Part shown: positions 8,539 to 18,030 of the stretch, one piece after another
Position numbering within the stretch: position 1 is the stretch's first letter
How the letters are laid out: each line of letters begins with the position of its first letter
Source: Iodobacter violaceini
GTDB lineage: Bacteria; Pseudomonadota; Gammaproteobacteria; Burkholderiales; Chitinibacteraceae
Direction: 5' to 3'
Assembly: GCF_011601265.1 (NCBI RefSeq)
Contig: NZ_JAAOLX010000014.1
Coordinates: 1-64,000 of the forward strand
Length of the DNA: 64,000 nt
The notes under the pieces: generated by a model
What the model was told of the DNA's origin: nothing
The model's input: the letters and a program-made list of their open reading frames with translations, nothing else
The model's database searches: none
Position numbers and translations under genes: made by a program

Positions 8539-9324
8539 ATGATGCGCTCGCTGTGGATTGCCAAAACCGGCATGGATGCCATGCAGATGAATGTAGACGT
8601 CATCTCGCATAATCTGGCTAACGTCAGCACGAATGGTTTTAAGCGGGAACGTGCGGTATTTGAAGATTTGCTTTACCAGAATTTACGTCAGCCCGGCGGT
8701 TCAACCAGCGCGCAAACCCAGCAGCCAACAGGTTTGCAATTGGGAACCGGTGTGCGGCCCGTGGCCACGGCAAGAATTCATATGCAGGGTAATTTGCAGC
8801 TTACAGATGGCCCGCTGGATGTGGCGATTAATGGTCAGGGCTTTTTGCAAATTGCCATGCCCGATGGCACGACGGCATATACCCGGGATGGCTCGTTTCA
8901 GGTAGACAGCCAGGGCGCGGTGGTAACTGCAAGTGGCTATGCCCTGCAGCCTGCTTTACAAGTTCCTCAGGGAACAACCAAGTTAACGATTGCTAAAGAT
9001 GGTACGGTCACGGCGATTGTGAATAATGACTCAGCCGCACCAGTACAGCTGGGCAATATTCAGCTGGCTACATTTATTAACCCGCCGGGCTTGCAGTCTG
9101 TGGGTGAAAACTTATACATGGAAACCACCGCTTCGGGCGCGCCAACGGTGGGTACACCGGGCACCAATGGTCTGGGTGCGCTGAATCAGGGCTATGTAGA
9201 AACATCTAATGTGAATGTGACTGAAGAGTTGATCAATATGATTCAGGCGCAACGCTCTTTTGAAATTAACTCAAAGGCGATTAAAACGTCTGACGAAATG
9301 CTGCAGAAGCTGACGCAGCTTTAG
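8539..9324 (+). CDS. flgG: Flagellar basal-body rod protein FlgG (distal rod)
   Basis: This 261-residue distal rod protein begins [20 protein letters not shown], a highly conserved FlgG start, followed by [21 protein letters not shown]. The body has [16 protein letters not shown], and the C-terminus has the axial motif [26 protein letters not shown] precedes the tandem ATG codons. Confidence 0.97.
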   Translation: MMRSLWIAKTGMDAMQMNVDVISHNLANVSTNGFKRERAVFEDLLYQNLRQPGGSTSAQTQQPTGLQLGTGVRPVATARIHMQGNLQLTDGPLDVAINGQGFLQIAMPDGTTAYTRDGSFQVDSQGAVVTASGYALQPALQVPQGTTKLTIAKDGTVTAIVNNDSAAPVQLGNIQLATFINPPGLQSVGENLYMETTASGAPTVGTPGTNGLGALNQGYVETSNVNVTEELINMIQAQRSFEINSKAIKTSDEMLQKLTQL

Positions 9325-9340
9325 TCTTAAAGGGGGTCGA

Positions 9341-10027
9341 ATGATGATGCGCCTTGCCGTTACGGCAATGATTGCCGTTTTGCTTGCCGCTTGCAGTACC
9401 ACGCCGCCATCGGTGGTGACGCTGCCTACAACGGCCAGACCCGTGCAGCCTGTGGTGGCAAGTATCAATAATGGCTCTATTTTTCAGCCCAATAGCTCGC
9501 GCTTGTTGTTTGAAGAGCGCGTGGCCCGGAATATCGGTGATTTGCTGAATATCACGATTGAAGAAAACCTTTCTGCCGTGAATACGTCTAACAGCAGCAG
9601 TAACAAGGCCGGATCGCTCGATTACAGTACCACCGGCAATATTCCTTTAGTGCCGTGGGATATTGAAAAATACTTCTCGCGGGAAGGGGCTGCTGCTGTG
9701 AAGCTGGCAGGAACCAATAAATTTGAAGGGAAAGGGGCGACCAATAGCACTAATACCTTTAAAGGTACGATTTCGGTCACGGTAACTGATTTGCTGGCCA
9801 ATGGTAATTTGATTGTGGGTGGCGAAAAGCAAGTTGCCGTCAATAATCAAATTAATACCCTGCGTTTTACCGGCGTGGTTAACCCGCTGGATATCAAGGC
9901 AGGGAATACGATTTCATCGAATAAAGTGGCCGATGCGCGCATCGAGCAACTGGGTGTGGGCTCTATGGCAGATGCTAATACCATAGGCTGGTTGCAGCGG
10001 TTTTTCTTAAATGTCATGCCATTTTAA
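9341..10027 (+). CDS. flgH: Flagellar L-ring lipoprotein FlgH
   Basis: This 228-residue precursor forms the outer-membrane L ring around the rod. It has a lipoprotein signal peptide with lipobox LAAC (Cys18), so it is probably lipidated and sent to the outer membrane. FlgH hallmarks include SLFEE-like LLFEERVARNIGDLLNITIEE, NSSSNKAGSL and the end NTIGWLQRFFLNVMPF. It follows flgG by 16 bases, with AAGGGGG just upstream of ATGATGATG. Confidence 0.96.
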   Translation: MMMRLAVTAMIAVLLAACSTTPPSVVTLPTTARPVQPVVASINNGSIFQPNSSRLLFEERVARNIGDLLNITIEENLSAVNTSNSSSNKAGSLDYSTTGNIPLVPWDIEKYFSREGAAAVKLAGTNKFEGKGATNSTNTFKGTISVTVTDLLANGNLIVGGEKQVAVNNQINTLRFTGVVNPLDIKAGNTISSNKVADARIEQLGVGSMADANTIGWLQRFFLNVMPF

Positions 10028-10073
10028 GTGTGTAGCCTGATGTTTTTAAATGTGATTTAAATAGGTTGTGTGT

Positions 10074-11165
10074 ATGTCTCGCTTTGCCCTGATTTGCTGT
10101 TTGTTATTTGTGCTTTCGCCCGCCCGTGCTGAAAAGCTGAAAGAGCTGGCGTCCGTTGCAGGCGTGCGTAATAACCAGCTGGTGGGCTATGGTTTGGTGG
10201 TGGGCCTCGATGGCAGCGGGGATCAGACCACGCAAACGCCGTTTACTGTGCAATCGGTTGTGAATATGCTGACCAACCTGGGGATTCAGGTGCCCAGTGG
10301 TGGTAATTTGCAGCTCAAAAACGTGGCAGCGGTAACGGTTACATCGACTTTGCCTGCTTTTGCAAGACCCGGTCAGCCTCTGGATGTGACGATCGCCTCG
10401 ATTGGTAATGCCAAGTCTTTGCGTGGCGGCACGCTCCTGATGGCCCCGCTGAAAGGGGCCGACGGGCAAATTTATGCCATGGCTCAGGGTAATATTATTG
10501 TGGCCGGAGCCGGTGCATCGGCAGGTGGCTCGAGTACACAGGTGAATCAGCTGGCGACAGGGCGTATCCCTGCTGGTGCGACAGTCGAGAAATCGGTGCC
10601 TACTCTTTTAGGTAATGGTGAGTTTATTCAGCTGGAGCTGCTGGCAACCGATTTTACTACCGCTAATCGTGTGGTGAATGCAGTGAATTCGCAGTATCCG
10701 GGTACGGCAGTGGCTTTGGATGGCCGGGTGATTCAGGTTCGTGCGCCGCAGGATAATAATTTGCGCGTGGCATTTTTATCCCGGCTGGAAAACATTGATG
10801 TTACCCCGGCAGAATCCGGGCCTAAGGTCATTATTAACGCCCGCACAGGCTCGATTGTGATGAATCAGGCCGTGAAGCTGGATAGTTGCGCAATTGCGCA
10901 TGGCAATTTAACCGTGACTATCACTGCAGATAATGCGGTTTCTCAGCCCAATCCTCTTGCGGGTGGCAAAACGACTAAAGTGCAAAACGCGGATATCCAG
11001 ATTCAGGCGGATAAAGGCCCTATCGTGCGTTTGCCTAAATCCAGCACCTTGCGCGATGTGGTGCGGGCGCTGAATGCTGTGGGTGCAACGCCCCAGGATT
11101 TGCTGGCTATTTTGCAGGCAATGAAAGCTGCGGGCAGCTTAAAAGCGGAGCTTGAAGTAATCTGA
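10074..11165 (+). CDS. flgI: Flagellar P-ring protein FlgI
   Basis: This 363-residue periplasmic protein forms the P ring in the peptidoglycan layer. A Sec signal peptide (about residues 1-19, ending ARA) precedes the mature start EKLKELASVAGVRNNQLVGY and GLVVGLDGSGDQTTQTPFT, both strongly conserved in FlgI. The C-terminus ends with RALNAVGATPQDLLAILQAM. ATG 10074 is preferred; a GTG two codons upstream (10068) is possible. Shine-Dalgarno pairing is weak. Confidence 0.96.
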   Translation: MSRFALICCLLFVLSPARAEKLKELASVAGVRNNQLVGYGLVVGLDGSGDQTTQTPFTVQSVVNMLTNLGIQVPSGGNLQLKNVAAVTVTSTLPAFARPGQPLDVTIASIGNAKSLRGGTLLMAPLKGADGQIYAMAQGNIIVAGAGASAGGSSTQVNQLATGRIPAGATVEKSVPTLLGNGEFIQLELLATDFTTANRVVNAVNSQYPGTAVALDGRVIQVRAPQDNNLRVAFLSRLENIDVTPAESGPKVIINARTGSIVMNQAVKLDSCAIAHGNLTVTITADNAVSQPNPLAGGKTTKVQNADIQIQADKGPIVRLPKSSTLRDVVRALNAVGATPQDLLAILQAMKAAGSLKAELEVI

Positions 11166-11228
11166 TTTTTTTATAGGGGCTGATGATTTTGGCTCCTTAT
11201 TTCTATCTGCCACCCCCTCTTTTTTCCT

Positions 11229-11245
11229 CGGCACGCTTATTGCTT
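11229..11245 (+). promoter_or_regulatory. Sigma-54-type promoter upstream of flgJ
   Basis: CGGCACGCTTATTGCTT matches the RpoN consensus TGGCACG-N4-TTGC with one mismatch. GG (11230-11231) and GC (11242-11243) are 10 bases apart. It lies 35-50 bases upstream of the flgJ ATG, giving a leader of about 25 bases, so flgJ may be transcribed separately from flgB-I. Confidence 0.75.
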
Positions 11246-11279
11246 GATATAAGCATATATTTTATCTGAGCTGCCCGGA

Positions 11280-12137
11280 ATGATCTCTTCAGCTAATCCA
11301 TCCAGTAATGATCTTGCCATTGATGTTCGTGGCGTGGATAGCCTGCGTCAGCTGGCACGCAAAGATCCCAATAAAGCAGCGCTGGCCGTGGCGCGTGAAT
11401 TTGAAGCTTTGCTGACCAGCCAGATGCTGAAATCGATGCGCGAAGCCACACCTAAATATGATGAGATGGAATCCGGTACGGCTGATATGTTTCGCGGTAT
11501 GCACGATCAGCAGCTGACCCAGATGTGGTCTAAGCAGGGTGGCGTAGGATTTGCTGAATCGATTGTGCGACAGATTGAGTTGCAACGGGACCCTTCGCTT
11601 TATCAGAAGCTTTCGCCTTCATTTCATAACAGCTTGCCAGCGGCAAAAGCGGCAGGGGCTTCGGCAAAAGATGCCGTTTTGAGCGGTGATTCTTTTGCTT
11701 CAAAATTAGCCTCTCACGCTGAAGGCGCAGCCGCATCGCTGGGAGTGTCCCCGCATGTGCTGGTGGCGCACGCCGCTTTAGAATCGGGTTGGGGTAAAAA
11801 ACCGATCAAAGATGCTGCAGGCGCTGATAGCCATAATGTATTTGGTATTAAAGCGACTAAAGACTGGAAAGGTAAAACCAGCGATATCACCACTACAGAG
11901 TTTGTGGGCGGGCAAGCACAAAAACGGGTAGAAAGTTTCCGGGTTTATGATTCCTATGCGGATGCTTTTAATGATTACGCCAGTCTGATTAAGCGCCGCT
12001 ATAGCGATGCAGTCGGGCAGGGGGCAGATGCTAAGGGCTATGCCAGGGCATTGCAATCAGGCGGCTATGCCACTGACCCGCAATATGCCAATAAATTAGC
12101 GCAAGTGGCCGAACAATTACGACGTCAGCTGACGTAA
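11280..12137 (+). CDS. flgJ: Flagellar rod assembly protein / peptidoglycan hydrolase FlgJ
   Basis: This 285-residue bifunctional protein has an N-terminal rod-binding domain (EFEALLTSQMLKSMREATP, about residues 38-56) and a C-terminal GH73 glucosaminidase domain that opens the peptidoglycan for the rod. The catalytic glutamate lies in AHAALESGWGKKPI, and NVFGIKATKDWKGK and FRVYDSYADAFNDYA are typical GH73 motifs. The two-domain form is characteristic of beta- and gammaproteobacteria. The ATG lies close to the sigma-54-type promoter and has only a weak CCGGA ribosome site. Confidence 0.95.
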   Translation: MISSANPSSNDLAIDVRGVDSLRQLARKDPNKAALAVAREFEALLTSQMLKSMREATPKYDEMESGTADMFRGMHDQQLTQMWSKQGGVGFAESIVRQIELQRDPSLYQKLSPSFHNSLPAAKAAGASAKDAVLSGDSFASKLASHAEGAAASLGVSPHVLVAHAALESGWGKKPIKDAAGADSHNVFGIKATKDWKGKTSDITTTEFVGGQAQKRVESFRVYDSYADAFNDYASLIKRRYSDAVGQGADAKGYARALQSGGYATDPQYANKLAQVAEQLRRQLT

Positions 12138-12180
12138 TGAACTGTGGCAACTGAATATCCGCCAGGGTTTTGAGTTGCCT

Positions 12181-12207
12181 TCAAGTATTGGCCATTTGTG
12201 CCGATAA
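12181..12207 (+). promoter_or_regulatory. Sigma-28 (FliA)-type promoter upstream of flgK
   Basis: TCAAGTAT (12181-12188), an 11-base spacer, then GCCGATAA (12200-12207). The FliA consensus is TAAAGTTT-N11-GCCGATAA, so the -10 is perfect, the -35 matches 6 of 8, and spacing is exact. The flgK ATG lies 22 bases after the -10, suggesting late-class control of flgKL. Confidence 0.7.
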
Positions 12208-12229
12208 ATAGCAGCAAAGGAGTTGCATC

Positions 12230-14491
12230 ATGGGCGCCAGTGTTTTTGGTATTGGTTTAAGTGGCTTAAACGCAGCAAGTTTAGGTTTAAGCACAACAGG
12301 TCATAATATTGCGAATGCCAATACGCAGGGCTATTCACGCCAGAGCATCAAGCAAAGTGCGCCTTATCCCCAGTACACGGGGAATGGTTTTACAGGCTTG
12401 GGTGTGCGTGTTGATACGGTGCAGCGCTCTTATGATGAGTTTCTGACTAAACAAGTGCAGGCCGCCACCTCGCAAGATAGTTATTACGGCACCTATCTGG
12501 CAGAAATTAAGCAGGTAGATAATTTGGTGGCAGATCCTGCAGCGGGTGTCTCGCCTGTCTTGCAGTCATTTTTTAGTGCCGTGCAAGGCATATCAACCAA
12601 TCCGGCATCATTGCCGGCCCGGCAATCTTTGATGAGTAACGCTCAGGGACTGGTGAATCGTTTTCAGGTGTTTGATCAGCGTCTTTCTGAAATGCGCGCA
12701 GGCGTAAATGGCAATTTAGTGAGTGCTGCAGACCATGTTACGGCTTTGTCCAAGCAAATTGCCCAGATTAACGGCCAAATTGCGGTGTCAAGCAGTGGCG
12801 GGCAGCTGCCCAATGACTTGCTGGATCAGCGCGATCAGATGGTGCTGGATTTAAATGGTCTCGTTAAAGCGACATCCATTAAACAAAGTGATGGCACCAT
12901 TAATGTATTTATCGGTAATGGGCAAAATCTGGTTGTAGGCGGTACGGCGTATTCGATTGCGGCCAAGCCTTCGATTAGTGACCCGCAGCGGCTTTCCATT
13001 GTGTATACCCAGGGGGCTGTTGACGCGGAAATCCCTGAAAATATGCTGACCGGCGGGCAACTGGGCGGATTACTCGAATACCGGAGTAAAACGCTGGATT
13101 CCGCGCAAAATTCGATTGAGCGTATGGCTCTGGTGCTGGGGCAAACCTTTAACGCACAGATGCGCCAGGGGCAGGATTTGTACGGCAATATGGGTACAAA
13201 CTTTTTTGATTATCAGCAGAGCAGCGTGTCGTTTAATCATACCGTTGCGGGTGTGAGTACGGTGGCTGTAACGGCCAGCCTGCCTGCCGGGGTAAAAAGT
13301 GTGGCGAGTGATTATTCGCTTACTTTTACCGGAACAATCGGAGCCGAATACAGTATTACGCGGCTTTCCGATAATGTGAGTCAGACCGTAAATTTTGCCA
13401 CAATGGCAACAAATCCAACCGTGCTCGGGCTGACATGGAGTGTGCCGGGTGTGATGACTGCGGGGGAAAAGATTGGCGTGAGCATGCCGCCTGCCATCGG
13501 TAATGTCTTATCTAACCGTAATAACACGGCGGCTGTGCCGCCTGCTGTGGCGCCTTTATTGGGGGGGTATATTGAGGATGTGAGCAAGGCGCAGCCCAGC
13601 GATTATGAGGTGTTTTTTGATGGCACGGATTATCAGGTCACCCGGCAGTCTGACGGGCAGCGTACGCAGATTACAGGCGCACAATTTGTTAACAATGCCA
13701 ATGCTATCAGTGTGGATGGATTGCATCTGAGTTTTTCACAGGGCACGCCAACGGCAGGAGACCGGTTTACTGTTCAGCCTTATGTGGGGTTTAGCCGTGG
13801 CCTGAGTATCAAGCCGACAGATCCCAGAGTGATTGCAGCAGGCGTTCCGATTATCTCGGATACACAGCGCAGTAATACGGGTACCGGGAAGATCGGGCAA
13901 GTTGCCATCGATCCGGCCTCCACTGTGACTTCGCAATCTGCCGTCAATCCTCAGTTAAAAAACCAGGTTGATATTACGTTTTCGGTACCCACAGCGGGCC
14001 CGCAGACTGGCATTTTATCGTACAGCCTTGCAGACACCGTGTCTGGTGCAACGGTAGGTCCTTTAACCTATGTGGCGGGGCAAACCATTTCGTATAACGG
14101 CTGGAATGTGAAAATTGATGGGCAGCCGGCTCAGGGAGATAAATTTTCAGTTAAAGCGGGGACCTCTCAGGATGCGGATGGCCGCAATGCGCTGAAGCTG
14201 GGCGAATTGCAATCCAAAAAAATATTGGATGGGGGCAAGGCCAATTATCAGGAGGCCTATGGGCAAATGGTGGCCGTTATTGGTGCAAAAACCAATGAGG
14301 TGACGATTATGTCTGCCGCGCAAACGGAAGTGCTTAAACAGGCTGAGATTTCGCGTGATTCTGTCTCAGCAGTTAATCTGGATGAAGAAGCCGCAAACTT
14401 ATTGCGCTATCAGCAGGCTTATCAGGCATCCAGCAAAGTGATTCAAATTGCACAACAAGCATTTGATGCCATTGTGCGAATTGGTGGCTGA
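12230..14491 (+). CDS. flgK: Flagellar hook-associated protein FlgK (HAP1)
   Basis: FlgK joins the hook to the filament. The N-terminus MGASVFGIGLSGLNAASLG and TTGHNIANANTQGYSRQ are conserved, as is the C-terminus VNLDEEAANLLRYQQAYQAS. At 753 residues it is about 200 longer than enteric FlgK. The extra length lies in a beta-rich middle part, roughly residues 320-650, with Thr/Val-rich segments typical of surface-exposed insertions. The ribosome site AAAGGAG lies 9 bases before the ATG, and the gene follows a sigma-28-type promoter. Confidence 0.96.
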   Translation: MGASVFGIGLSGLNAASLGLSTTGHNIANANTQGYSRQSIKQSAPYPQYTGNGFTGLGVRVDTVQRSYDEFLTKQVQAATSQDSYYGTYLAEIKQVDNLVADPAAGVSPVLQSFFSAVQGISTNPASLPARQSLMSNAQGLVNRFQVFDQRLSEMRAGVNGNLVSAADHVTALSKQIAQINGQIAVSSSGGQLPNDLLDQRDQMVLDLNGLVKATSIKQSDGTINVFIGNGQNLVVGGTAYSIAAKPSISDPQRLSIVYTQGAVDAEIPENMLTGGQLGGLLEYRSKTLDSAQNSIERMALVLGQTFNAQMRQGQDLYGNMGTNFFDYQQSSVSFNHTVAGVSTVAVTASLPAGVKSVASDYSLTFTGTIGAEYSITRLSDNVSQTVNFATMATNPTVLGLTWSVPGVMTAGEKIGVSMPPAIGNVLSNRNNTAAVPPAVAPLLGGYIEDVSKAQPSDYEVFFDGTDYQVTRQSDGQRTQITGAQFVNNANAISVDGLHLSFSQGTPTAGDRFTVQPYVGFSRGLSIKPTDPRVIAAGVPIISDTQRSNTGTGKIGQVAIDPASTVTSQSAVNPQLKNQVDITFSVPTAGPQTGILSYSLADTVSGATVGPLTYVAGQTISYNGWNVKIDGQPAQGDKFSVKAGTSQDADGRNALKLGELQSKKILDGGKANYQEAYGQMVAVIGAKTNEVTIMSAAQTEVLKQAEISRDSVSAVNLDEEAANLLRYQQAYQASSKVIQIAQQAFDAIVRIGG

Positions 14492-14536
14492 CAGCCCTGA
14501 CAGGCTGCGGCTCAGTATTTATAAGGAATAATTAGC

Positions 14537-15997
14537 ATGCGTATCGCAACCACGACAATTTATAAGCAAGGGGCTGCTGAATTACAGCGCCATTCCAGCG
14601 TGCAAGCGAAGTTGCAAAATCAATTGTCCACCGGTCGCCGGGTATTAACGCCTGCTGATGATCCTATCTCATCAGCAAAAATACTGGATGTTACCCAGGC
14701 CCAGGAGCTGAACAAGCAATATGCGGTAAACAGCCAGACTGCTGATTCTGCAATGCGCCTTTCCGAATCGACCTTGCAGCAGGTGACCGATCTGCTGCAC
14801 GATATTTATTCGCTGGCAGTAAAGGCGGGCAACCCTTCGCAGACCCTGGCCGAAAAAAAGCTGCTGGATTCGGAATTACAAGGTCAGTACCAGGAAATGA
14901 TGAGCCTTGCCAATGCAACCGATGGCGGCGGATCGTATTTGTTTTCGGGTTTTAAAGGCTCCACTAAGCCATTCAGCGAAACATCCTTTGGCAATGTGAC
15001 ATACGCAGGTGATGACGGTCAGCGCCAGATGCAAATATCGGGATCCAGACAGATTCCGGTATCCGAATCGGGCTATCAGATTTTTCAGGCTGGCCGTACC
15101 GGTAACGGTAATTTTGTGAGCTCTGCTAACGCTGTGGCGCCTGGCAATTCAGGGAGTGGGGTGATCAGCCCAGGCGAAGTGGTTGATATTACAAAGTGGA
15201 ATAATCCGGCTCATTCACAAAAATTTAAAATTGAATTTAAATCGGTTGATGATCCGGCTCAGCCGGGTAAGCCAGTAATTGCTTACGATATTATCGATAA
15301 TCAGGCGATGCTGGCCGACGGGGTGACCGCCAATCCCAATTTTAATAAATCAGCAATCGATGGCTACAATTACACGGCCGGTGCGAGGCCTGCTGTGCCG
15401 GGCGCGCTGAATAACTACCCGCGTGCCTACGTGCCGGGTGGTGACATTGTGTTTAAAAACCTGGCCAGCGACCCTGTTGGGGTTCCGCCGGTTGCCCCTT
15501 GGGATTACGGTATAAAAATGAATGTGACCGGGCAGCCAAGCGTGGTGATTGGGCCGCTTGGTGCTAACCCAACACCCGCAGGGCCGGTTTCCAGTGGCGT
15601 AACGGATTCATTTAATGTAGATCCAAGCCGCAGTAATGGTGATATTTTTCAAACCATGAAGGTCTTTTCTGATGCTTTAAATTCTTATCAGACCAGCCCG
15701 ACCGGAATGGCTAATTTCCAGAATCAGTTAAATACTGTTTTGCAAAATACCAGCAATATGCTGACCAATGTATTGTCATCCCAGGGGAATCTTGGAGCCA
15801 GAATGATTGAAACTCAGTCTGTGCAGGATACGAATGGCGATTTGAAAGTGCAATATGGACAAACATTGTCGCAATTGCAGGATCTGGATTATTCAACCGC
15901 CCTGAGTGATTTTTCTTTAACGCAAACTCTGCTTGAGGCATCACGAAAATCGTTTTCCCAGGTGCAGGGCTTAAGTTTATTTCAATATATTAGCTAA
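14537..15997 (+). CDS. flgL: Flagellar hook-associated protein FlgL (HAP3)
   Basis: FlgL is the second hook-filament junction protein and is related to flagellin. The N-terminus MRIATTTIYKQGAAELQRH and the segment LSTGRRVLTPADDPISSAK are family hallmarks; the C-terminus is coiled (ALSDFSLTQTLLEASRKSFSQ). At 486 residues it is longer than enteric FlgL (about 317), again because of an enlarged central domain (about residues 150-380). It starts 46 bases after flgK, with AAGGAATAATTAGC before the ATG, and ends the flagellar run ahead of a strong terminator. Confidence 0.95.
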   Translation: MRIATTTIYKQGAAELQRHSSVQAKLQNQLSTGRRVLTPADDPISSAKILDVTQAQELNKQYAVNSQTADSAMRLSESTLQQVTDLLHDIYSLAVKAGNPSQTLAEKKLLDSELQGQYQEMMSLANATDGGGSYLFSGFKGSTKPFSETSFGNVTYAGDDGQRQMQISGSRQIPVSESGYQIFQAGRTGNGNFVSSANAVAPGNSGSGVISPGEVVDITKWNNPAHSQKFKIEFKSVDDPAQPGKPVIAYDIIDNQAMLADGVTANPNFNKSAIDGYNYTAGARPAVPGALNNYPRAYVPGGDIVFKNLASDPVGVPPVAPWDYGIKMNVTGQPSVVIGPLGANPTPAGPVSSGVTDSFNVDPSRSNGDIFQTMKVFSDALNSYQTSPTGMANFQNQLNTVLQNTSNMLTNVLSSQGNLGARMIETQSVQDTNGDLKVQYGQTLSQLQDLDYSTALSDFSLTQTLLEASRKSFSQVQGLSLFQYIS

Positions 15998-16001
15998 TCT
16001 G

Positions 16002-16030
16002 AAAAGCGGCCATATCTGGCCGCTTTTTTT
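16002..16030 (+). terminator. Rho-independent terminator after flgL
   Basis: An 11-bp stem AAAAGCGGCCA/TGGCCGCTTTT with a TATC loop is followed by a run of T residues. It closes the flagellar gene run. Confidence 0.9.
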
Positions 16031-16099
16031 ATAACTGGCAGCGGGCCCTTTGTAATATCGGCCGGGCTGCCCGGTGCTGACTCCTGTATTATCCGGCCT

Positions 16100-17452
16100 A
16101 TGGCTAAAATTCGATCCTCTTTTGTTTGTCAGCTCTGCGGTGCTGCATCTTCTAAATGGCAGGGGCAATGCCCCGGTTGTGGTGAATGGAATACCCTGCA
16201 GGAAGGTGTGGCAGAAACTGCAGCAAGCACCCGCTTTCAGTCATTGGCTGCCGATGGTGCAATCCGCCAGCTAAGCGATGTGGAGGCGGCGGAAATCCCT
16301 CGTATCGCAACGGGTATGGCCGAGCTTGACCGCGTATTGGGCGGTGGCCTGGTGCCCGGTGGTGTGGTGCTGATTGGCGGGGACCCGGGAATTGGTAAAT
16401 CCACGCTGCTGCTGCAGGCCATGACCCTGCTGGCTGCAGAGCGCCCTGTTTTGTATGTATCCGGTGAGGAATCCCCTCAGCAAATTGCTTTACGCGCTAA
16501 ACGCCTTGGCTTGCCTGCGGGCAAAGTGGCGCTTTACGCCGAAATTGGTTTGGATAAAATTCTGCTTGCACTGGAAAAGGTGGGCCCGCAGGTTGCGGTT
16601 ATTGACTCGATTCAAACGGTTTATTCAGAAGCACTTACATCGGCTCCAGGTAGTGTGGCACAGGTCCGGGAGTGTGCCGCGCAGCTTACACGCTATGCCA
16701 AACGTACCGGGACCACTATTTTTCTGGTGGGCCACGTTACAAAAGATGGCGCAATTGCCGGGCCGCGGGTGCTGGAGCATATTGTGGATGCGGTGCTGTA
16801 TTTCGAAGGGGATACGCATTCCAGCTTCAGGCTGATCCGTGCGATTAAAAATCGCTTTGGTGCAGTTAACGAGCTGGGCGTCTTTGCCATGACTGATAAA
16901 GGTCTGCGTGAAGTCTCCAACCCCTCCGCACTCTTTTTGTCTCAGCATAAAGAACCTGTGCCGGGGAGCTGTGTTCTGGTCACACAGGAGGGGACCCGGC
17001 CGCTGCTGGTAGAAATTCAGGCGCTGGTTGATGATTCGCACTCCCCTCAGCCTAAGCGCCTTGCTGTTGGGGTTGAGCAGAATCGTCTGGCTTTGCTGCT
17101 TGCTGTTTTGCATCGGCATGCGGGCATTGCGGCATTTGATCAGGATGTGTTTATTAACGCCGTGGGTGGTGTGCGGATCGCCGAGCCCGCTGCAGACCTT
17201 GCCGTTTTACTGGCGATTGTGTCTTCTTTAAAAAACCGGCCTTTGCCGGAAAAACTGGTGGTGTTTGGTGAGGTAGGGCTGGCGGGTGAAGTGAGGCCGG
17301 TACAGCGGGGGCAGGAGCGCCTGCGTGAGGCCGCCAAACTGGGGTTTACACATGCCATTGTGCCCAAAGGGAACCGGCCACGCCAAAGTATTGAGGGGAT
17401 GACGGTGACTCTGGTTGAGCGTCTTGAAGAGGCTGTTAACGCGGCCATGTAA
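16100..17452 (+). CDS. radA: DNA repair protein RadA
   Basis: RadA is a RecA-like ATPase that drives branch migration during homologous recombination and repair. The 450-residue protein has the N-terminal C4 zinc finger (Cys10, Cys13, Cys24, Cys27), Walker A GGDPGIGKST (93-102), the RadA-specific motif IKNRFGAVNELG, and a C-terminal Lon-protease-like domain (VFGEVGLAGEVRPV). All key motifs are intact. The ATG sits in a short leader after the flgL terminator, so it has its own promoter. Confidence 0.96.
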   Translation: MAKIRSSFVCQLCGAASSKWQGQCPGCGEWNTLQEGVAETAASTRFQSLAADGAIRQLSDVEAAEIPRIATGMAELDRVLGGGLVPGGVVLIGGDPGIGKSTLLLQAMTLLAAERPVLYVSGEESPQQIALRAKRLGLPAGKVALYAEIGLDKILLALEKVGPQVAVIDSIQTVYSEALTSAPGSVAQVRECAAQLTRYAKRTGTTIFLVGHVTKDGAIAGPRVLEHIVDAVLYFEGDTHSSFRLIRAIKNRFGAVNELGVFAMTDKGLREVSNPSALFLSQHKEPVPGSCVLVTQEGTRPLLVEIQALVDDSHSPQPKRLAVGVEQNRLALLLAVLHRHAGIAAFDQDVFINAVGGVRIAEPAADLAVLLAIVSSLKNRPLPEKLVVFGEVGLAGEVRPVQRGQERLREAAKLGFTHAIVPKGNRPRQSIEGMTVTLVERLEEAVNAAM

Positions 17453-17576
17453 GTTTTCGAGTACAATGGGCTTGAAAAATAAGCATACGCCCACATCAAT
17501 AAAACATTGCTGGCTGCTTCATCCTTCGTCTAGGATTTGATGAGCCAATTGATTACCCCCATGCTGGAGATTAAAT

Positions 17577-17903
17577 ATGAGTGAACATATCGCACAGGTT
17601 ACAGATGCCACTTTTGAAGCAGAAGTGTTGCAGGCCCAGGGCCCTGTTTTGGTTGATTATTGGGCAGAATGGTGCGGCCCGTGCAAAATGATTACTCCGA
17701 TTCTGGAAGAAGTTGGTGCCGAATACGCAGGCCGTTTGAAAGTGGCTAAGCTGAATATTGATGATAATCAGGCGACTCCGCCTAAATATGGTATTCGTGG
17801 TATTCCAACACTGATGCTGTTTGTGGCAGGTGAAGTGAAAGCCACTAAGGTTGGTGCGTTGTCAAAATCGCAATTAACCGCATTTCTTGATAGTAATATT
17901 TGA
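17577..17903 (+). CDS. trxA: Thioredoxin TrxA
   Basis: This 108-residue cytoplasmic thioredoxin has the active site WAEWCGPCK (Cys33, Cys36) and the cis-proline region [11 protein letters not shown]. It reduces protein disulfides using electrons from thioredoxin reductase. It differs from enteric Trx in having TPPKYGIRG where many have APKYGIRG, with no expected effect. It lies just upstream of rho, the same order as in many proteobacteria. GGAGATTAAAT precedes the ATG. Confidence 0.97.
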   Translation: MSEHIAQVTDATFEAEVLQAQGPVLVDYWAEWCGPCKMITPILEEVGAEYAGRLKVAKLNIDDNQATPPKYGIRGIPTLMLFVAGEVKATKVGALSKSQLTAFLDSNI

Positions 17904-17984
17904 CAGCACTGAGTAAATCCATATAGGCTTATGGATATTCAACTGGGCCAGCCGGATATTCTTTTCGGCCCGCCCGGATTATTT

Positions 17985-18030
17985 AATTTCTATTTTTTCC
18001 CTTCCCGATTTATTCAAGCGCGCCCTCCCT
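17985..18030 (+). promoter_or_regulatory. Pyrimidine-rich, G-poor leader of rho
   Basis: The 46 bases before the rho ATG are dominated by T and C (TTTCTATTTTTTCCCTTCCC, later CGCCCTCCCT) with very few G. No Shine-Dalgarno sequence precedes the ATG. Such unstructured C-rich RNA resembles a rut site, and rho autoregulation through its leader is known in E. coli, so autogenous attenuation is a reasonable inference. Confidence 0.4.
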
